From Bacillus sp. FJAT-47783 (GTDB lineage: Bacteria > Bacillota > Bacilli > Bacillales > Aeribacillaceae): 64,000 nt of DNA. How positions within the stretch are numbered: position 1 is the stretch's first letter; each line of letters begins with the position of its first letter. The notes under the pieces are model-generated. The model was not told where the DNA came from. It did no database searches and worked only from the letters and a program-made list of their open reading frames with translations. Shown here one piece after another: positions 49,348 to 58,392 of the stretch. Position numbers and translations under genes: made by a program. The stretch is taken from positions 399,884 through 463,883 of the forward strand of contig NZ_JAKZKS010000001.1 in NCBI RefSeq assembly GCF_022808615.1, in the 5' to 3' direction.

Positions 49348-49512
49348 CTTTTCTAGCGAATGATTCCCCCGACTAACAAGGTTTTTTATCTTTAGACTGC
49401 ATGTGACTAAATCGGTTTTTACGAGCAAATTCTCTTACGATTATACATGACGAGATCACTGCTCGAATACTAGAAATGAACATAAAACTAATTAAAAAGG
49501 AGTCGAGTAACT

Positions 49513-49887
49513 TTGGAATGGATTCTTATCATTGTTGGTGCTATCATCGTTTATTCCGTCGTTACGTACCTTTATCAACGTAACATTATGAAAACATTAT
49601 CACAAGAAGAGTTTAAAGCAGGCTACAGAAAAGCACAATTAATCGATGTTCGTGAACCGAATGAATTTGAAGGCGGGCATATTTTAGGAGCAAGAAATAT
49701 CCCATTATCTCAGATGCGTCAACGCTATAAAGAAATTCGCCCTGATAAACCAGTTTATTTATACTGCCAAAACAGTGCTCGATGCGGCCGTGCTGCTCAA
49801 ATGTTAAAACGTAAAGGGTATAAGGACATTTATAACCTAAAGGGTGGATTTAAGAAATGGTCTGGAAAAATTAAGAGTGGTAAATAG
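49513..49887 (+). CDS. yqhL: Membrane-anchored rhodanese-like protein YqhL
   Basis: This 124-residue protein has an N-terminal membrane helix (3-20) and a rhodanese domain. LIDVREPNEFEGGHILGARNIPL precedes the active-site loop CQNSARC with Cys85. It is a probable sulfurtransferase or sulfane carrier facing the cytoplasm. The TTG start at 49513 is ten bases after GGAG. Confidence 0.88.
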   Translation: MEWILIIVGAIIVYSVVTYLYQRNIMKTLSQEEFKAGYRKAQLIDVREPNEFEGGHILGARNIPLSQMRQRYKEIRPDKPVYLYCQNSARCGRAAQMLKRKGYKDIYNLKGGFKKWSGKIKSGK

Positions 49888-49957
49888 TTAACACAAAGGC
49901 CTAGATAAAAAGCGTTTAAAAGGCTGATTGTTACGTTTTCACTCTTACATTTTATCA

Positions 49958-50000
49958 CAAAAAAAACAGTTGCTTCCCCGCTCGAAGCAACTGTTTTTTA
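49958..50000. terminator. Bidirectional terminator between yqhL and gcvPB
   Basis: AAAAAACAGTTGCTTC and GAAGCAACTGTTTTTT (49961-49976/49984-49999) form a 16-base near-perfect stem with A and T runs on both sides. Confidence 0.93.
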
Positions 50001-50070
50001 TATGATCTAAGAATTTATCTTTTACAGCTTTTTTAGTTATCGGTAATCGGGATGACCCAACTTTTAGATC

Positions 50071-50162
50071 ATTGAAATCGGCTAATTCACCGATTTCGAC
50101 TATTCCGATCTCTAACCTCTTGCATAAGAACAAAGTCGCATCAGCGATTTTGTTCTTATGCA
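50071..50162. repeat. Second repeat family, copy 1, at the 3' end of gcvPB
   Basis: A 14-base inverted repeat TGCATAAGAACAAA/TTTGTTCTTATGCA (50121-50134/50149-50162) overlaps the gcvPB stop. It is followed on the minus strand by a hairpin with arms GAAATCGG/CCGATTTC (50074-50097). A related arrangement occurs at 56341-56400 after yqhH. An open frame through the region (49945-50208, minus) looks like a by-product because it continues through the terminator. Confidence 0.6.
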
Positions 50163-51619
50163 TTTTTTTCGTATCGTAAAACCGGCTTACGTGCTGCCAT
50201 CGTCTCATCTAGTCGTTTAATGACGGTTGTATGAGGGGCTTCTTGAACAACTTCAGGTGTTTCCTCCGCCTCTTTTGCAATTTGAATCATAGCATCGATG
50301 AACGCATCTAGCGTTTCCTTCGATTCTGTTTCCGTCGGCTCAATCATAATACACTCTTCAACATTCAACGGGAAGTAGATTGTTGGCGGGTGGTAGCCAA
50401 AATCTAAAAGACGTTTCGCGATATCTAATGTACGTACACCTAGCTTCTTCTGACGTTTTCCTGACAATACAAATTCGTGTTTACAATGACGATCAAACGG
50501 TAAATCGTAATAAGGAGCAAGCTTTCTCATCATGTAGTTCGCGTTTAATACTGCGTACTCCGTAACGGCCTTCAATCCATCTGGTCCCATTGTACGAATA
50601 TACGTATAGGCACGAACGTTAATACCGAAGTTTCCATAGAACGGCTTCACACGTCCAATCGATTGCGGACGATCATAATCAAACACAAATTGATCATCTC
50701 GTTTCACAAGTACCGGCTTAGGTAAATATGGGATTAAATCTTCTTTCACACCGACAGGGCCTGAACCAGGACCACCACCACCATGTGGACCAGTAAATGT
50801 TTTATGAAGATTTAAATGGACAACATCAAAGCCCATATCTCCAGGACGCGCTTTACTTAAAACAGCGTTTAAGTTCGCCCCATCGTAATAAAGCTTTCCA
50901 CCTGCTTGATGGACGATTTCAGCCATTTCTAAAATATATTCTTCAAATAAGCCAAGTGTATTTGGATTTGTTAGCATAAGAGCAGCTGTATCCTCACCGA
51001 CAACACGTTTTAAATCCTCTAAATCCACTAACCCATTTTCATCAGATTTCACAGTTACTGTGTCAAAACCAGCGACTGTTGCCGATGCAGGGTTCGTTCC
51101 ATGAGCAGAATCTGGTACAATGACTTTTGTTCGCTTCATATCTCCATTTGCTTCATGGAACGCACGAATCATCATTAATCCAGTCCATTCACCGTGAGCA
51201 CCAGCTGCAGGCTGAAGTGTGACTTCATCCATCCCCGTAATTTCTTTTAAGTGTTCTTGTAAGTCATACATAAGCTCCATGGCACCTTGAACCGTTTCAT
51301 CATCTTGAAGAGGATGAATATGAGCAAAGCCTGGCATACGAGCAACGTTTTCGTTAATTTTCGGATTATATTTCATCGTACATGACCCTAATGGATAAAA
51401 CCCAGAATCCACCCCATGGTTTCGATTGGATAAAGCGGTATAGTGCCGCATAATATCGAGCTCAGATACTTCTGGCAGTTCAGGCTCTTCTTGACGAAGG
51501 TACTCTTCTGGAATTAGCGACTCTAACGATACTTCCGGTATATCTAACTCTGGTAAACTATATCCTATGCGACCTGGTTTACTTAATTCAAAAATTAACG
51601 GTTGATCTGTTTTATGCAT
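50156..51619 (-). CDS. gcvPB: Glycine dehydrogenase (decarboxylating) subunit 2
   Basis: This is the PLP-binding half of the split P-protein of the glycine cleavage system. The 487 residues contain the PLP lysine in [21 protein letters not shown] and [14 protein letters not shown]. It overlaps gcvPA by eight bases. The split P-protein is typical of Firmicutes. Confidence 0.96.
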   Translation of the reverse strand: MHKTDQPLIFELSKPGRIGYSLPELDIPEVSLESLIPEEYLRQEEPELPEVSELDIMRHYTALSNRNHGVDSGFYPLGSCTMKYNPKINENVARMPGFAHIHPLQDDETVQGAMELMYDLQEHLKEITGMDEVTLQPAAGAHGEWTGLMMIRAFHEANGDMKRTKVIVPDSAHGTNPASATVAGFDTVTVKSDENGLVDLEDLKRVVGEDTAALMLTNPNTLGLFEEYILEMAEIVHQAGGKLYYDGANLNAVLSKARPGDMGFDVVHLNLHKTFTGPHGGGGPGSGPVGVKEDLIPYLPKPVLVKRDDQFVFDYDRPQSIGRVKPFYGNFGINVRAYTYIRTMGPDGLKAVTEYAVLNANYMMRKLAPYYDLPFDRHCKHEFVLSGKRQKKLGVRTLDIAKRLLDFGYHPPTIYFPLNVEECIMIEPTETESKETLDAFIDAMIQIAKEAEETPEVVQEAPHTTVIKRLDETMAARKPVLRYEKNA

Positions 51620-52958
51620 GATGATCCCCCAATTCTTTCGCGAATGTGTCGATTTCTTCTTTTGTTCGTAGTTCTGTTACAGCGACAAGCATATGATTTT
51701 CTAGTTCAGAAAAGTCGCGACCTAAATGATAACCACCAATGATTCCTTTTTGTAATAACGCTTGGTTCACTTCTGCAAATGGCTTATTTAAGCGCACGAC
51801 AAATTCATTAAAGATCGGACCTTCATAGGCAATTTCAACACCATAACTAGCCAACACTTTTCTAGCATAGTTCGCTTTTTGGATATTTTGAATGGCCATC
51901 TCTTTCACGCCTTTTTTACCTAATGCTGTCATTGCAACGGAAGCTGCTAAAGCATTTAACGCTTGGTTTGAACAAATATTTGACGTCGCTTTATCGCGAC
52001 GGATATGTTGCTCACGCGCTTGTAATGTAAGAACGAATCCGCGACGTCCATCTTCATCAACCGTTTGTCCAACGAGACGACCAGGAACTTTACGCATTAA
52101 TTTTTTCGTTACAGCAAAATATCCGCAATGAGGACCGCCAAATGCCGCTGGAATTCCAAATGGCTGTGCATCACCAACAACGATATCAGCACCAAGCTTC
52201 CCTGGAGGTGTTAACACACCTAATGAGAGAGGATTCGCTGAAACGATAAACATACTTTTTCCTGTATGAGCAATCGGCTCAATTTGTTGTAATGGCTCAA
52301 TTTGTCCGAAAAAGTTAGGATATTGGACGATAACAGCTGCTACATCATCTGTCATTAATTGTTGTAGTTTCTCTAAATCTGTTACCCCATCTTTCACAGG
52401 AGCCTCAATAACTTCGATATATTGTCCTTTCGCATATGTTGAAAGAACAGCTCGTGATTCTGGGTGTACAGCTTTTGAAACGATGATCTTTTTCTTTTTC
52501 GTCTGACCGGCTGCTAACATAGCCGCTTCAGCAAGAGAAGTTCCCCCATCGTACATGGACGAGTTCGCAATATCCATCCCTGTTAATTCACAAATCATCG
52601 TTTGGAATTCAAAAATCGCCTGTAGCTCCCCTTGGGAAATTTCTGGCTGATAAGGTGTATACGCTGTATAAAATTCTGATCGCGAAATAACATGATCGAC
52701 AATAACTGGCATGTAATGATCGTAAACCCCTGCCCCTAAAAAAGACGCATAAGTTTTCATATCTTTATTTTTCGCAGCAAGTGTAGACAGTTCTTTCATC
52801 AATTCTGTTTCTGATTTCGCTTGTTTAATTTGATAGTCACCTTGGAAGCGAACTTTTTCGGGAATATCTTCAAAAAGCTCATCAACCGTTTTCACACCAA
52901 TTGCTTGCAGCATGGCTTGTTTATCTTCTTCAGTCATTGGTAAATAACGATGTTTCAT
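51612..52958 (-). CDS. gcvPA: Glycine dehydrogenase (decarboxylating) subunit 1
   Basis: This is the N-terminal half of the P-protein (448 residues). [37 protein letters not shown] and [21 protein letters not shown] are typical. With GcvPB it decarboxylates glycine and passes the aminomethyl group to lipoyl-GcvH. It lies 20 bases after gcvT. Confidence 0.96.
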   Translation of the reverse strand: MKHRYLPMTEEDKQAMLQAIGVKTVDELFEDIPEKVRFQGDYQIKQAKSETELMKELSTLAAKNKDMKTYASFLGAGVYDHYMPVIVDHVISRSEFYTAYTPYQPEISQGELQAIFEFQTMICELTGMDIANSSMYDGGTSLAEAAMLAAGQTKKKKIIVSKAVHPESRAVLSTYAKGQYIEVIEAPVKDGVTDLEKLQQLMTDDVAAVIVQYPNFFGQIEPLQQIEPIAHTGKSMFIVSANPLSLGVLTPPGKLGADIVVGDAQPFGIPAAFGGPHCGYFAVTKKLMRKVPGRLVGQTVDEDGRRGFVLTLQAREQHIRRDKATSNICSNQALNALAASVAMTALGKKGVKEMAIQNIQKANYARKVLASYGVEIAYEGPIFNEFVVRLNKPFAEVNQALLQKGIIGGYHLGRDFSELENHMLVAVTELRTKEEIDTFAKELGDHHA

Positions 52959-52978
52959 CGAAGTAACCCCTCTTTCGT

Positions 52979-54082
52979 TTAGTTTCTTGGGCGTTTATAA
53001 AAAGGTGTAGGAACAATTTTCGCTTTTAATCGCTTTTTACGAACTTGCACTTCAACTTCTGTATTAAGTTCTGTAAATTCTTTTTTTATAACGGCTAACC
53101 CAACATTTTTCTTTAAAGTTGGAGACTGTGTTCCTGTTGTCACTTCCCCTACTAATTCTTCTCCAACAAAAACGGAATATCCGTGTCTAGGAATTCCTTT
53201 ATCGATCATTTCAATTCCAACGAGTTTTCTAGGAGCACCGTTTTCTTTTTGCTCTTTTAAAACATCCTGACCGATGAACGGCACTTCTTTATCTACTTTT
53301 ACGGCAAACCCGATTCCAGCTTCTATCGGAGTAATATCCTTTGATAATTCCTGTCCATAAAGCGGTAAGGTCGCTTCAAAACGAAGGGTATCACGCGCTC
53401 CTAATCCACATGGAATTACCCCGTCTTCTTTCCCTGCTTCTAAAATTTCATTCCAAATCGTTACAGCATCATCTTTATGACAATAAATTTCAAAGCCGTC
53501 TTCCCCTGTATAGCCCGTTCGAGATACAAGTGCTTTCACGCCAGCAATATCTACGTTGTCTTTAAATTTAAAAAATTTAATTTCTGCTAAATTTACATCT
53601 GTTAACGTTTGTAAAACTTTTTCTGCTAAAGGCCCTTGCAAGGCAAGCTGCGCAACTTCACTTGAAATATTTACGATGGATACATCTCCACATTGATGGG
53701 ATACGAGCCAATCATAGTCTTTTTCAATATTAGACGCATTGATGACGAGTAAATAGTCATTTTCACCTTTCTTATATACGAGAAGATCATCAACAGTCCC
53801 GCCATTTTCATAACACATCGCTGTATATTGCGCACCACCGTCTTTTACTTTCGAGACATCATTCGTTAATACTTTTTGCAAAAAAGCTAAACTATTAGAA
53901 CCTTTTACTTCAACTTCCCCCATATGAGACACATCAAATAATCCTGCTCTTGTTCGAACAGCTTCATGTTCTTCTTTAATAGAAGAAAATTGAACAGGTA
54001 GTTCCCAGCCTCCGAAGTCAATCGTTTTAGCCCCATATGATTCATAAACTTCAAATAAAGGTGTACGTTTTAAAGTGGTCAT
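52979..54082 (-). CDS. gcvT: Aminomethyltransferase (T-protein)
   Basis: This 367-residue enzyme transfers the methylene group from the H-protein to tetrahydrofolate, releasing ammonia. [18 protein letters not shown] carries the catalytic Asp region, and [12 protein letters not shown] and [21 protein letters not shown] are signatures. It is first in the operon, behind the glycine riboswitch. Confidence 0.96.
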   Translation of the reverse strand: MTTLKRTPLFEVYESYGAKTIDFGGWELPVQFSSIKEEHEAVRTRAGLFDVSHMGEVEVKGSNSLAFLQKVLTNDVSKVKDGGAQYTAMCYENGGTVDDLLVYKKGENDYLLVINASNIEKDYDWLVSHQCGDVSIVNISSEVAQLALQGPLAEKVLQTLTDVNLAEIKFFKFKDNVDIAGVKALVSRTGYTGEDGFEIYCHKDDAVTIWNEILEAGKEDGVIPCGLGARDTLRFEATLPLYGQELSKDITPIEAGIGFAVKVDKEVPFIGQDVLKEQKENGAPRKLVGIEMIDKGIPRHGYSVFVGEELVGEVTTGTQSPTLKKNVGLAVIKKEFTELNTEVEVQVRKKRLKAKIVPTPFYKRPRN

Positions 54083-54139
54083 TCTTTCTCCTCCAATCGA
54101 CTTAAGCTTCTTTCTTTACTATCGTCTAATTTTTAAAAA

Positions 54140-54212
54140 AGAAAACCAGGGCAGAGACAATTATCACGAAACCTAGGATTAGGCATCATGAAAATGGGTC
54201 TCTGTCCTGGCA
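54140..54212 (-). terminator. Riboswitch-controlled terminator ahead of gcvT
   Basis: CCAGGGCAGAGAC (54146-54158) and GTCTCTGTCCTGG (54198-54210) form a 13-base stem followed by TTTTCTTTTTT on the minus strand. The 5' arm includes CAGAG (RNA), which is also the closing strand of aptamer 2. Confidence 0.9.
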
Positions 54213-54372
54213 CCTGAAAGTTTACCCTCTAATGATTGAAGGTTTTCCCCTTTGGTGGTTTGTTACTAGCAAACACTCTCCAGAGTTGCGTCAAACAAGA
54301 GTCTTTTTGCCTGAGAGATTCACTTTACGTTTGCTCCTTCGGCGCCCCTCGATTGGAGTCTCTCCCCTTGTT
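54200..54372 (-). ncRNA. gcvT leader: Tandem glycine riboswitch
   Basis: Two glycine aptamers are recognisable on the minus strand. The first has GGGGAGAGACTCC, GGGGCGCCGAAGGAGCAA and AATCTCTCAGGCAAAAAGAC; the second has CTCTGGAGAGTG, ACCACCAAAGGGGAAA and AACTTTCAGGTGCCAGGACA. The second closes with CTCUG (54281-54285) pairing to CAGAG (54200-54204), the same bases used by the terminator. Glycine binding therefore should block termination and turn gcvT-gcvPA-gcvPB on, as in B. subtilis. Confidence 0.95.
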
Positions 54373-54491
54373 CTCATTCGCACATATTTTTCTAAGAAGT
54401 GGTCATGATAAAAAGAAAATGACAATTCGACAATTAAACGAAACGGAATGACAGAAAGTTAAGCATTTTATTAAATTTCTTATTCATTATC

Positions 54492-54520
54492 ATCCTACCA
54501 TCTTCTCACGAAATGAGCAA
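54492..54520 (-). promoter_or_regulatory. Probable gcv promoter
   Basis: TTGCTC, 17 bases, TAGGAT on the minus strand places a start about 110 bases before aptamer 1. A second candidate, TTGAAA-N17-TAAAAT, lies further upstream near 54575-54604. Confidence 0.5.
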
Positions 54521-54671
54521 TGACATTTTTCCTTAACAAAAGAATGTTAATCCATTCTATTGTTCGGTTTTTATTTATTTTATTTGATCTGCAAATTGTT
54601 TTCAAGATATTTTTCAACTTATACATGAACAATCAAAAACTCTATTACCGTTTTTGAAAGGGCTGTCATAA

Positions 54672-56339
54672 ATGAATGTTGAGATTCGTATTGATCAAGA
54701 CTGGCAGGAACAATTTTTAACCAAATTAGAAGAAGATGGACCTTGGGGAAATTGGGATCTTTACAAACTTGCTTGTGAAGCAACGAAGCACCTTGCCATC
54801 CCTACATTTGAAGGGCTACAAGCACCAAAGCATTTAGAACATTTCACACCGCTGCCGCATCAATTGGAGGTTGCAGAAAAAGTTGTGCAACAAATGAATG
54901 GAAAGGCAATTTTAGCCGATGAAGTCGGACTTGGAAAAACGATTGAAGCAGGGCTCATTTTAAAAGAATACATGATTCGCCGTCTTGTTAAAAAAGTGCT
55001 CATATTAGTGCCCGCTTCTCTCGTCTCCCAATGGGTTAAAGAATTAAATGAAAAATTTTATATACCTGCTATCGAGCAGAAAAAAAGCTACGTTTGGGAA
55101 CAATGTGATGTTGTCGTTTCGTCTATTGACACAGCAAAACGCAATCCACATAGAGACATTATTTTTAATCAAGAATATGACATGGTCATTATCGATGAAG
55201 CCCATAAATTAAAAAATAAAAAAACGAAAAACTATGAATTTGTTCAAGCTTTGAAGAAAAAGTTTTGCTTACTCTTAACAGCTACTCCTGTTCAAAATCG
55301 GATTGAAGAAATCTTTAACCTTGTCTCACTATTAAAACCTGGACATTTAGGAAACGAACAATACTTTACAGAAGTATTTTCCGCTAAAAATCGTGAAGTT
55401 GAGCAAGACGAATATTTACGTGAACTCATTAATAAAGTCATGATTCGTAATCGCAGAACCGATACGGGCATACATTGGACAAAACGTAACGTGCAAAGTG
55501 TTCTCATCGAATTTTCTGAAACAGAACGCAGGTTATATGATGCCATTTCACGCTTACGCCACGAAACATCGTACGCCCAAAACGCATTTTCCATTATAAC
55601 GTTACAGAAAGAGGCGTGTTCAAGCAGAGAAGCCGTTTATATGTCTTTAAAAAAAATGGCGGAAAAAGATCAAGAAGCAGAATTTGCATTACCACCAATG
55701 TTTATTCAAGAACTGATGGATCTTGTCAATCAAGTTGAACAAAATTCAAAAGCAGAAAAAGCGCTGGAATTAATTCAACAAATTGATGATAAAGTCATTA
55801 TTTTCACAGAATATCGGGCAACACAACTTTATTTGCAATGGTTTTTAAAACAACACGGCATTACTTCCGTTCCTTTTCGCGGCGGATTTAAACGCGGAAA
55901 AAAAGATTGGATGAAGGAACTGTTTCAGCAAAAAGCACAAGTATTAATTGCAACAGAAGCTGGTGGTGAAGGTATTAACCTTCAATTTTGTAACCATATT
56001 ATCAATTACGACCTCCCATGGAATCCAATGAGACTAGAACAACGAATAGGACGGATCCACCGCTTAGGACAAGAACGAGACGTCTTTATTTACAATATGG
56101 CAACAAAGAATACGGTTGAAGAACATATTTTAAAACTGTTATTTGAAAAAATTCGCCTTTTTGAGCGAGTTGTTGGAGAACTCGATGACATTTTAACAAA
56201 TTTAGAAATCACCAATATAGAAGACCATGTTCGTGATATTATCTTTCAATCTCAGACAGAAGGTGAAATGAAAATTAAAATGGAGAATTTGTCTTCCATC
56301 ATTAATTTTGGGTTTACTATGAAGAAGCAAGATGCGTAA
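54672..56339 (+). CDS. yqhH: SNF2/RapA-type DEAD-box ATPase YqhH
   Basis: This 555-residue SNF2-family ATPase has Walker A DEVGLGKTIEAGL (Lys89), DEAH in MVIIDEAHKLKN, LLTATPVQNRIEEI (motif III), and the second RecA lobe with TEAGGEGINLQF and RIGRIHRLGQ. It has no obvious extra DNA-binding domain. It is probably a translocase acting on DNA or a DNA-bound protein; its target is unknown. It is divergent from gcvT, as in B. subtilis. Confidence 0.92.
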   Translation: MNVEIRIDQDWQEQFLTKLEEDGPWGNWDLYKLACEATKHLAIPTFEGLQAPKHLEHFTPLPHQLEVAEKVVQQMNGKAILADEVGLGKTIEAGLILKEYMIRRLVKKVLILVPASLVSQWVKELNEKFYIPAIEQKKSYVWEQCDVVVSSIDTAKRNPHRDIIFNQEYDMVIIDEAHKLKNKKTKNYEFVQALKKKFCLLLTATPVQNRIEEIFNLVSLLKPGHLGNEQYFTEVFSAKNREVEQDEYLRELINKVMIRNRRTDTGIHWTKRNVQSVLIEFSETERRLYDAISRLRHETSYAQNAFSIITLQKEACSSREAVYMSLKKMAEKDQEAEFALPPMFIQELMDLVNQVEQNSKAEKALELIQQIDDKVIIFTEYRATQLYLQWFLKQHGITSVPFRGGFKRGKKDWMKELFQQKAQVLIATEAGGEGINLQFCNHIINYDLPWNPMRLEQRIGRIHRLGQERDVFIYNMATKNTVEEHILKLLFEKIRLFERVVGELDDILTNLEITNIEDHVRDIIFQSQTEGEMKIKMENLSSIINFGFTMKKQDA

Positions 56340-56340
56340 A

Positions 56341-56400
56341 GAACAAAGACTTTGTTCAGAGTCCAGCTTAGTTAAAATCAGTGAAATAGCCGATTTCAGT
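56341..56400. repeat. Second repeat family, copy 2, after yqhH
   Basis: A perfect 17-base palindrome GAACAAAGACTTTGTTC (56341-56357) is followed by TCAGTGAAATAGCCGATTTC, closely matching the block at 50074-50097 and its inverted repeat. Both copies lie directly after a stop codon. Confidence 0.55.
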
Positions 56401-56508
56401 TATCCACATATATAGTTTCTTATAGCTAAATAAAAGTTAAGAGCCAAAGATACGACGTCTTTTTACCTTGTTTAGATAAAAGCTAGTCCATTGCAAAGGA
56501 GCATTTGT

Positions 56509-57312
56509 ATGCAACAAGTGGAAATTAAACAATATTTAAAACGTTTCTTTCAAGCTAATCATTGTCCGGTTTTAGAAGAAGGATCAGGGTATTTTACAGT
56601 CCAACTAACGGTTGAAATGGACAAAGAGTTAATGAACCGCCCCTTTTATTGGCACTATTTAGAGAAAACAGGTGGAGACCCACAGCCGATGAAACTTTCA
56701 TTTATTACAAATTCGAAAATGACACCTAATCATATTAATGGAGAGAAAATTCATTTCGGTTCACCACGCTTACATCAAATCTTCCAAACGGCTAAAAAGA
56801 TTGGCGGCTTTATTCGGTTATACGAACAATGCGAGATTACACAAGGACATCTCCCGCTTCATCCTTGGATTGGTGTTAACCTCACCGTCTCTTATATATG
56901 TGATAAAAAGAAAGATGAGCTATTTTCACTCGGCCTTCATTTAATAAGTGGAACGATTATAGAAGATTTCCAACAAAAATTAAATACGATCACACTCACG
57001 CCTAAAATTCCTGACTACTGTTTTACAATGTCGCCCATCATTAAACCCAAGAGCGGATTAAAGCGAATCGAGCAATATGTTGTCGACAAAATAAATCAAC
57101 AAGAGCATGATTGGGCAAATGATGCGGTTCAACGAATGAACCGTGATCTCATGCTTTTAAACCATTTTTATGAACCGATGGACGAAAAACCAGCTATTTA
57201 TTGGAATGAGAAAGAAGCTCTAAGAACGCTATACGAACCACATATTAATATCCAAATTCAAAACGGCGGCATTTTTTACCTATCATCGCATAAAATATGG
57301 GAGAACACATGA
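56509..57312 (+). CDS. yqhG: Conserved protein YqhG
   Basis: This 267-residue protein corresponds to B. subtilis YqhG by position between yqhH and sinI. It has no signal peptide or membrane segment, an N-terminal region rich in aromatic residues (NRPFYWHYLEKTGGDPQPM) and a mixed alpha/beta composition. ATG at 56509 follows AAAGGAG; a TTG at 56491 is open but lies before that site. Function is unknown. Confidence 0.85.
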   Translation: MQQVEIKQYLKRFFQANHCPVLEEGSGYFTVQLTVEMDKELMNRPFYWHYLEKTGGDPQPMKLSFITNSKMTPNHINGEKIHFGSPRLHQIFQTAKKIGGFIRLYEQCEITQGHLPLHPWIGVNLTVSYICDKKKDELFSLGLHLISGTIIEDFQQKLNTITLTPKIPDYCFTMSPIIKPKSGLKRIEQYVVDKINQQEHDWANDAVQRMNRDLMLLNHFYEPMDEKPAIYWNEKEALRTLYEPHINIQIQNGGIFYLSSHKIWENT

Positions 57313-57315
57313 CTT

Positions 57316-57391
57316 TTGTCGTATTTAATCGAGAAAAACGAGAAGTTCACCGACAAATTATCGCATTTTTCTGAAAAATAAACGTTATAAT
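57316..57391 (+). promoter_or_regulatory. sinI promoter with near-match 0A boxes
   Basis: A perfect TATAAT lies at 57386-57391 without a good -35 element, as expected of an activated promoter. TTGTCGTA (57316-57323) and, in complement, TTGTCGG (57350-57356) are one to two bases from the Spo0A box. Spo0A activation of sinI is known in B. subtilis; here it is inferred. Confidence 0.5.
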
Positions 57392-57416
57392 TGTATTAGG
57401 ACAGGAAACGTGTCCT

Positions 57417-57501
57417 ATCAGAAAAAGGCAAACTTGTTGAAAAACAAGGACGCAAAGCTACAGATCTAAAGTGCTTTTTTACTATGATGGCTGGGCTACC
57501 T
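57417..57501 (+). ncRNA. Cyclic-di-GMP class I (GEMM-I) riboswitch upstream of sinI
   Basis: The leader shows the conserved GEMM-I blocks in order: GGCAAAC (57427-57433), a short stem CTTGT/ACAAG with an A-rich loop, GGACGCAAAGC (57448-57458), GATCTAAAG, and ATGATGGCTGGGCTACC ending at 57500. A small hairpin AGGACA/TGTCCT (57398-57416) precedes it at the likely 5' end of the RNA. The terminal ACC, which in the Vibrio aptamer contains a ligand-contacting C, is also the 5' arm of the downstream hairpin. No other gene lies between it and sinI. Confidence 0.92.
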
Positions 57502-57527
57502 GAAATACAAATAGGTATTTTAGGAGG
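57499..57527 (+). promoter_or_regulatory. Expression-platform hairpin overlapping the sinI Shine-Dalgarno
   Basis: CCTGAAATAC (57499-57508) and GTATTTTAGG (57515-57524) pair over ten bases with one G-U. The 3' arm contains the first AGG of the AGGAGG Shine-Dalgarno (57522-57527), and the 5' arm contains the last CC of the aptamer. The two structures are therefore mutually exclusive, which predicts ligand-dependent exposure of the ribosome site. Confidence 0.75.
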
Positions 57528-57533
57528 ATTCAA

Positions 57534-57698
57534 ATGAAGAAAACAGAGAACCTAAAGGGGTCAATTGATTTAGAATGGATTCAATTATTGCAAGAGGCGA
57601 GGGAAATAGGATTAACTCCGCAAGAAGTGAGAGAATTTATCGAGTCAGCTGATTTTTCACCTTCATCTAACCCTAAAATAAAATTAAGTACGAAATAG
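57534..57698 (+). CDS. sinI: SinR antagonist SinI
   Basis: This small anti-repressor has 54 residues. IDLEWIQLLQEAREIGLTPQEVREFIES aligns with the SinR-binding helices of B. subtilis SinI (ELDQEWVELMVEAKEANISPEEIRKYL), and the C-terminal segment of SinR has a matching helix pair. AGGAGGATTCAA precedes the ATG at 57534. Binding to SinR disrupts the DNA-binding tetramer and derepresses matrix genes. Confidence 0.93.
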   Translation: MKKTENLKGSIDLEWIQLLQEAREIGLTPQEVREFIESADFSPSSNPKIKLSTK

Positions 57699-57749
57699 AA
57701 AACACCTTCTATAAATGCTATAATAAACGCAGGAAGGTGATGACTTGAC

Positions 57750-58076
57750 ATGATAGGTGAACGAATCAAACGATTACGTAAAGAAAAAGGCTTATCGCTA
57801 TCAGAACTTGCAGAAAAAGCTGGAGTAGCGAAATCATATTTAAGCTCAATCGAACGGAATATTCAAAAAAATCCTTCCGTACAATTTTTAGAAAAAGTAT
57901 CTTCTGTACTTGGAGTGACGGTCAATCAACTAATTGAACAGAACGAAGATCAGAAAATCCAATTAGACTCTGAGTGGACTACTTTAGTTCGAGAAGCAAT
58001 GGACTCTGGGGTTTCGAAAGAAGAGTTTAGAAAATTTTTAGAATTTAACAAGTGGAAGCTAAAAAATGGCCAATAA
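57750..58076 (+). CDS. sinR: Biofilm master repressor SinR
   Basis: This 108-residue repressor has an Xre-type helix-turn-helix in 1-65 (MIGERIKRLRKEKGLSLSELAEKAGVAKSYLSSIERN) and a C-terminal dimerisation helix pair (about 74-104, LDSEWTTLVREAMDSGVSKEEFRKFLEF) shared with SinI. In B. subtilis it represses tapA-sipW-tasA and eps. Here it is cotranscribed after sinI and faces the tasA cluster. Confidence 0.95.
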   Translation: MIGERIKRLRKEKGLSLSELAEKAGVAKSYLSSIERNIQKNPSVQFLEKVSSVLGVTVNQLIEQNEDQKIQLDSEWTTLVREAMDSGVSKEEFRKFLEFNKWKLKNGQ

Positions 58077-58110
58077 AAAATCGCTTCGTCTTTGATGAAG
58101 CGGTTTTTTA
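58074..58110. terminator. Bidirectional terminator between sinR and the zinc-ribbon gene
   Basis: CGCTTCGTC and GATGAAGCG (58082-58090/58094-58102) are flanked by A and T runs on either side. Confidence 0.85.
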
Positions 58111-58308
58111 TATAGTCTTAGAAAACGTTGAAGTTTTAATTTTTCTTTGTTCATAATAGTCAGTAACTCTGATTTCCCTTGAACAATGGTTAACCTTAAT
58201 GGCTTTACAGTTCGTTAAATGATTCAAGCATACAGGACAGTACCATTCTTGCTCTTTATAGCTACTATAGGAAGATTGAAAGCATCGTGGACAAAGTTTT
58301 TTATACAA
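58108..58308 (-). CDS. Small zinc-ribbon protein
   Basis: This 66-residue protein carries two CxxC pairs, CPRC and CPVC, spaced by 16 residues, the layout of a zinc ribbon, plus further Cys at about 34 and 42 and a basic C terminus. TTG at 58308 follows GAGAGGTG by seven bases. I do not recognise the family. It lies between sinR and the tasA cluster on the matrix strand and may be a small regulator or RNA/DNA-binding protein, an inference from the ribbon alone. Confidence 0.6.
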   Translation of the reverse strand: MYKKLCPRCFQSSYSSYKEQEWYCPVCLNHLTNCKAIKVNHCSREIRVTDYYEQRKIKTSTFSKTI

Positions 58309-58352
58309 ACTGATTCACCTCTCATTGTTCTTATTAAAGAACTAGCACTTTC

Positions 58353-58392
58353 AAAAAAGTGCCCTCACACAACTACCGTAAGGACACTTTTT
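58353..58392 (-). terminator. Terminator of the tasA cluster
   Basis: AAAAAGTGCCCT/AGGACACTTTTT (58354-58365/58381-58392) is a strong stem followed by Ts on the minus strand. Confidence 0.88.

Noticed and set aside
49945..50208. Minus-strand open frame of 87 codons overlapping the end of gcvPB
   Set aside because: It runs through a palindromic repeat and the strong bidirectional terminator at 49958-50000 to reach its stop, has no ribosome site, and its composition follows the repeat sequence.
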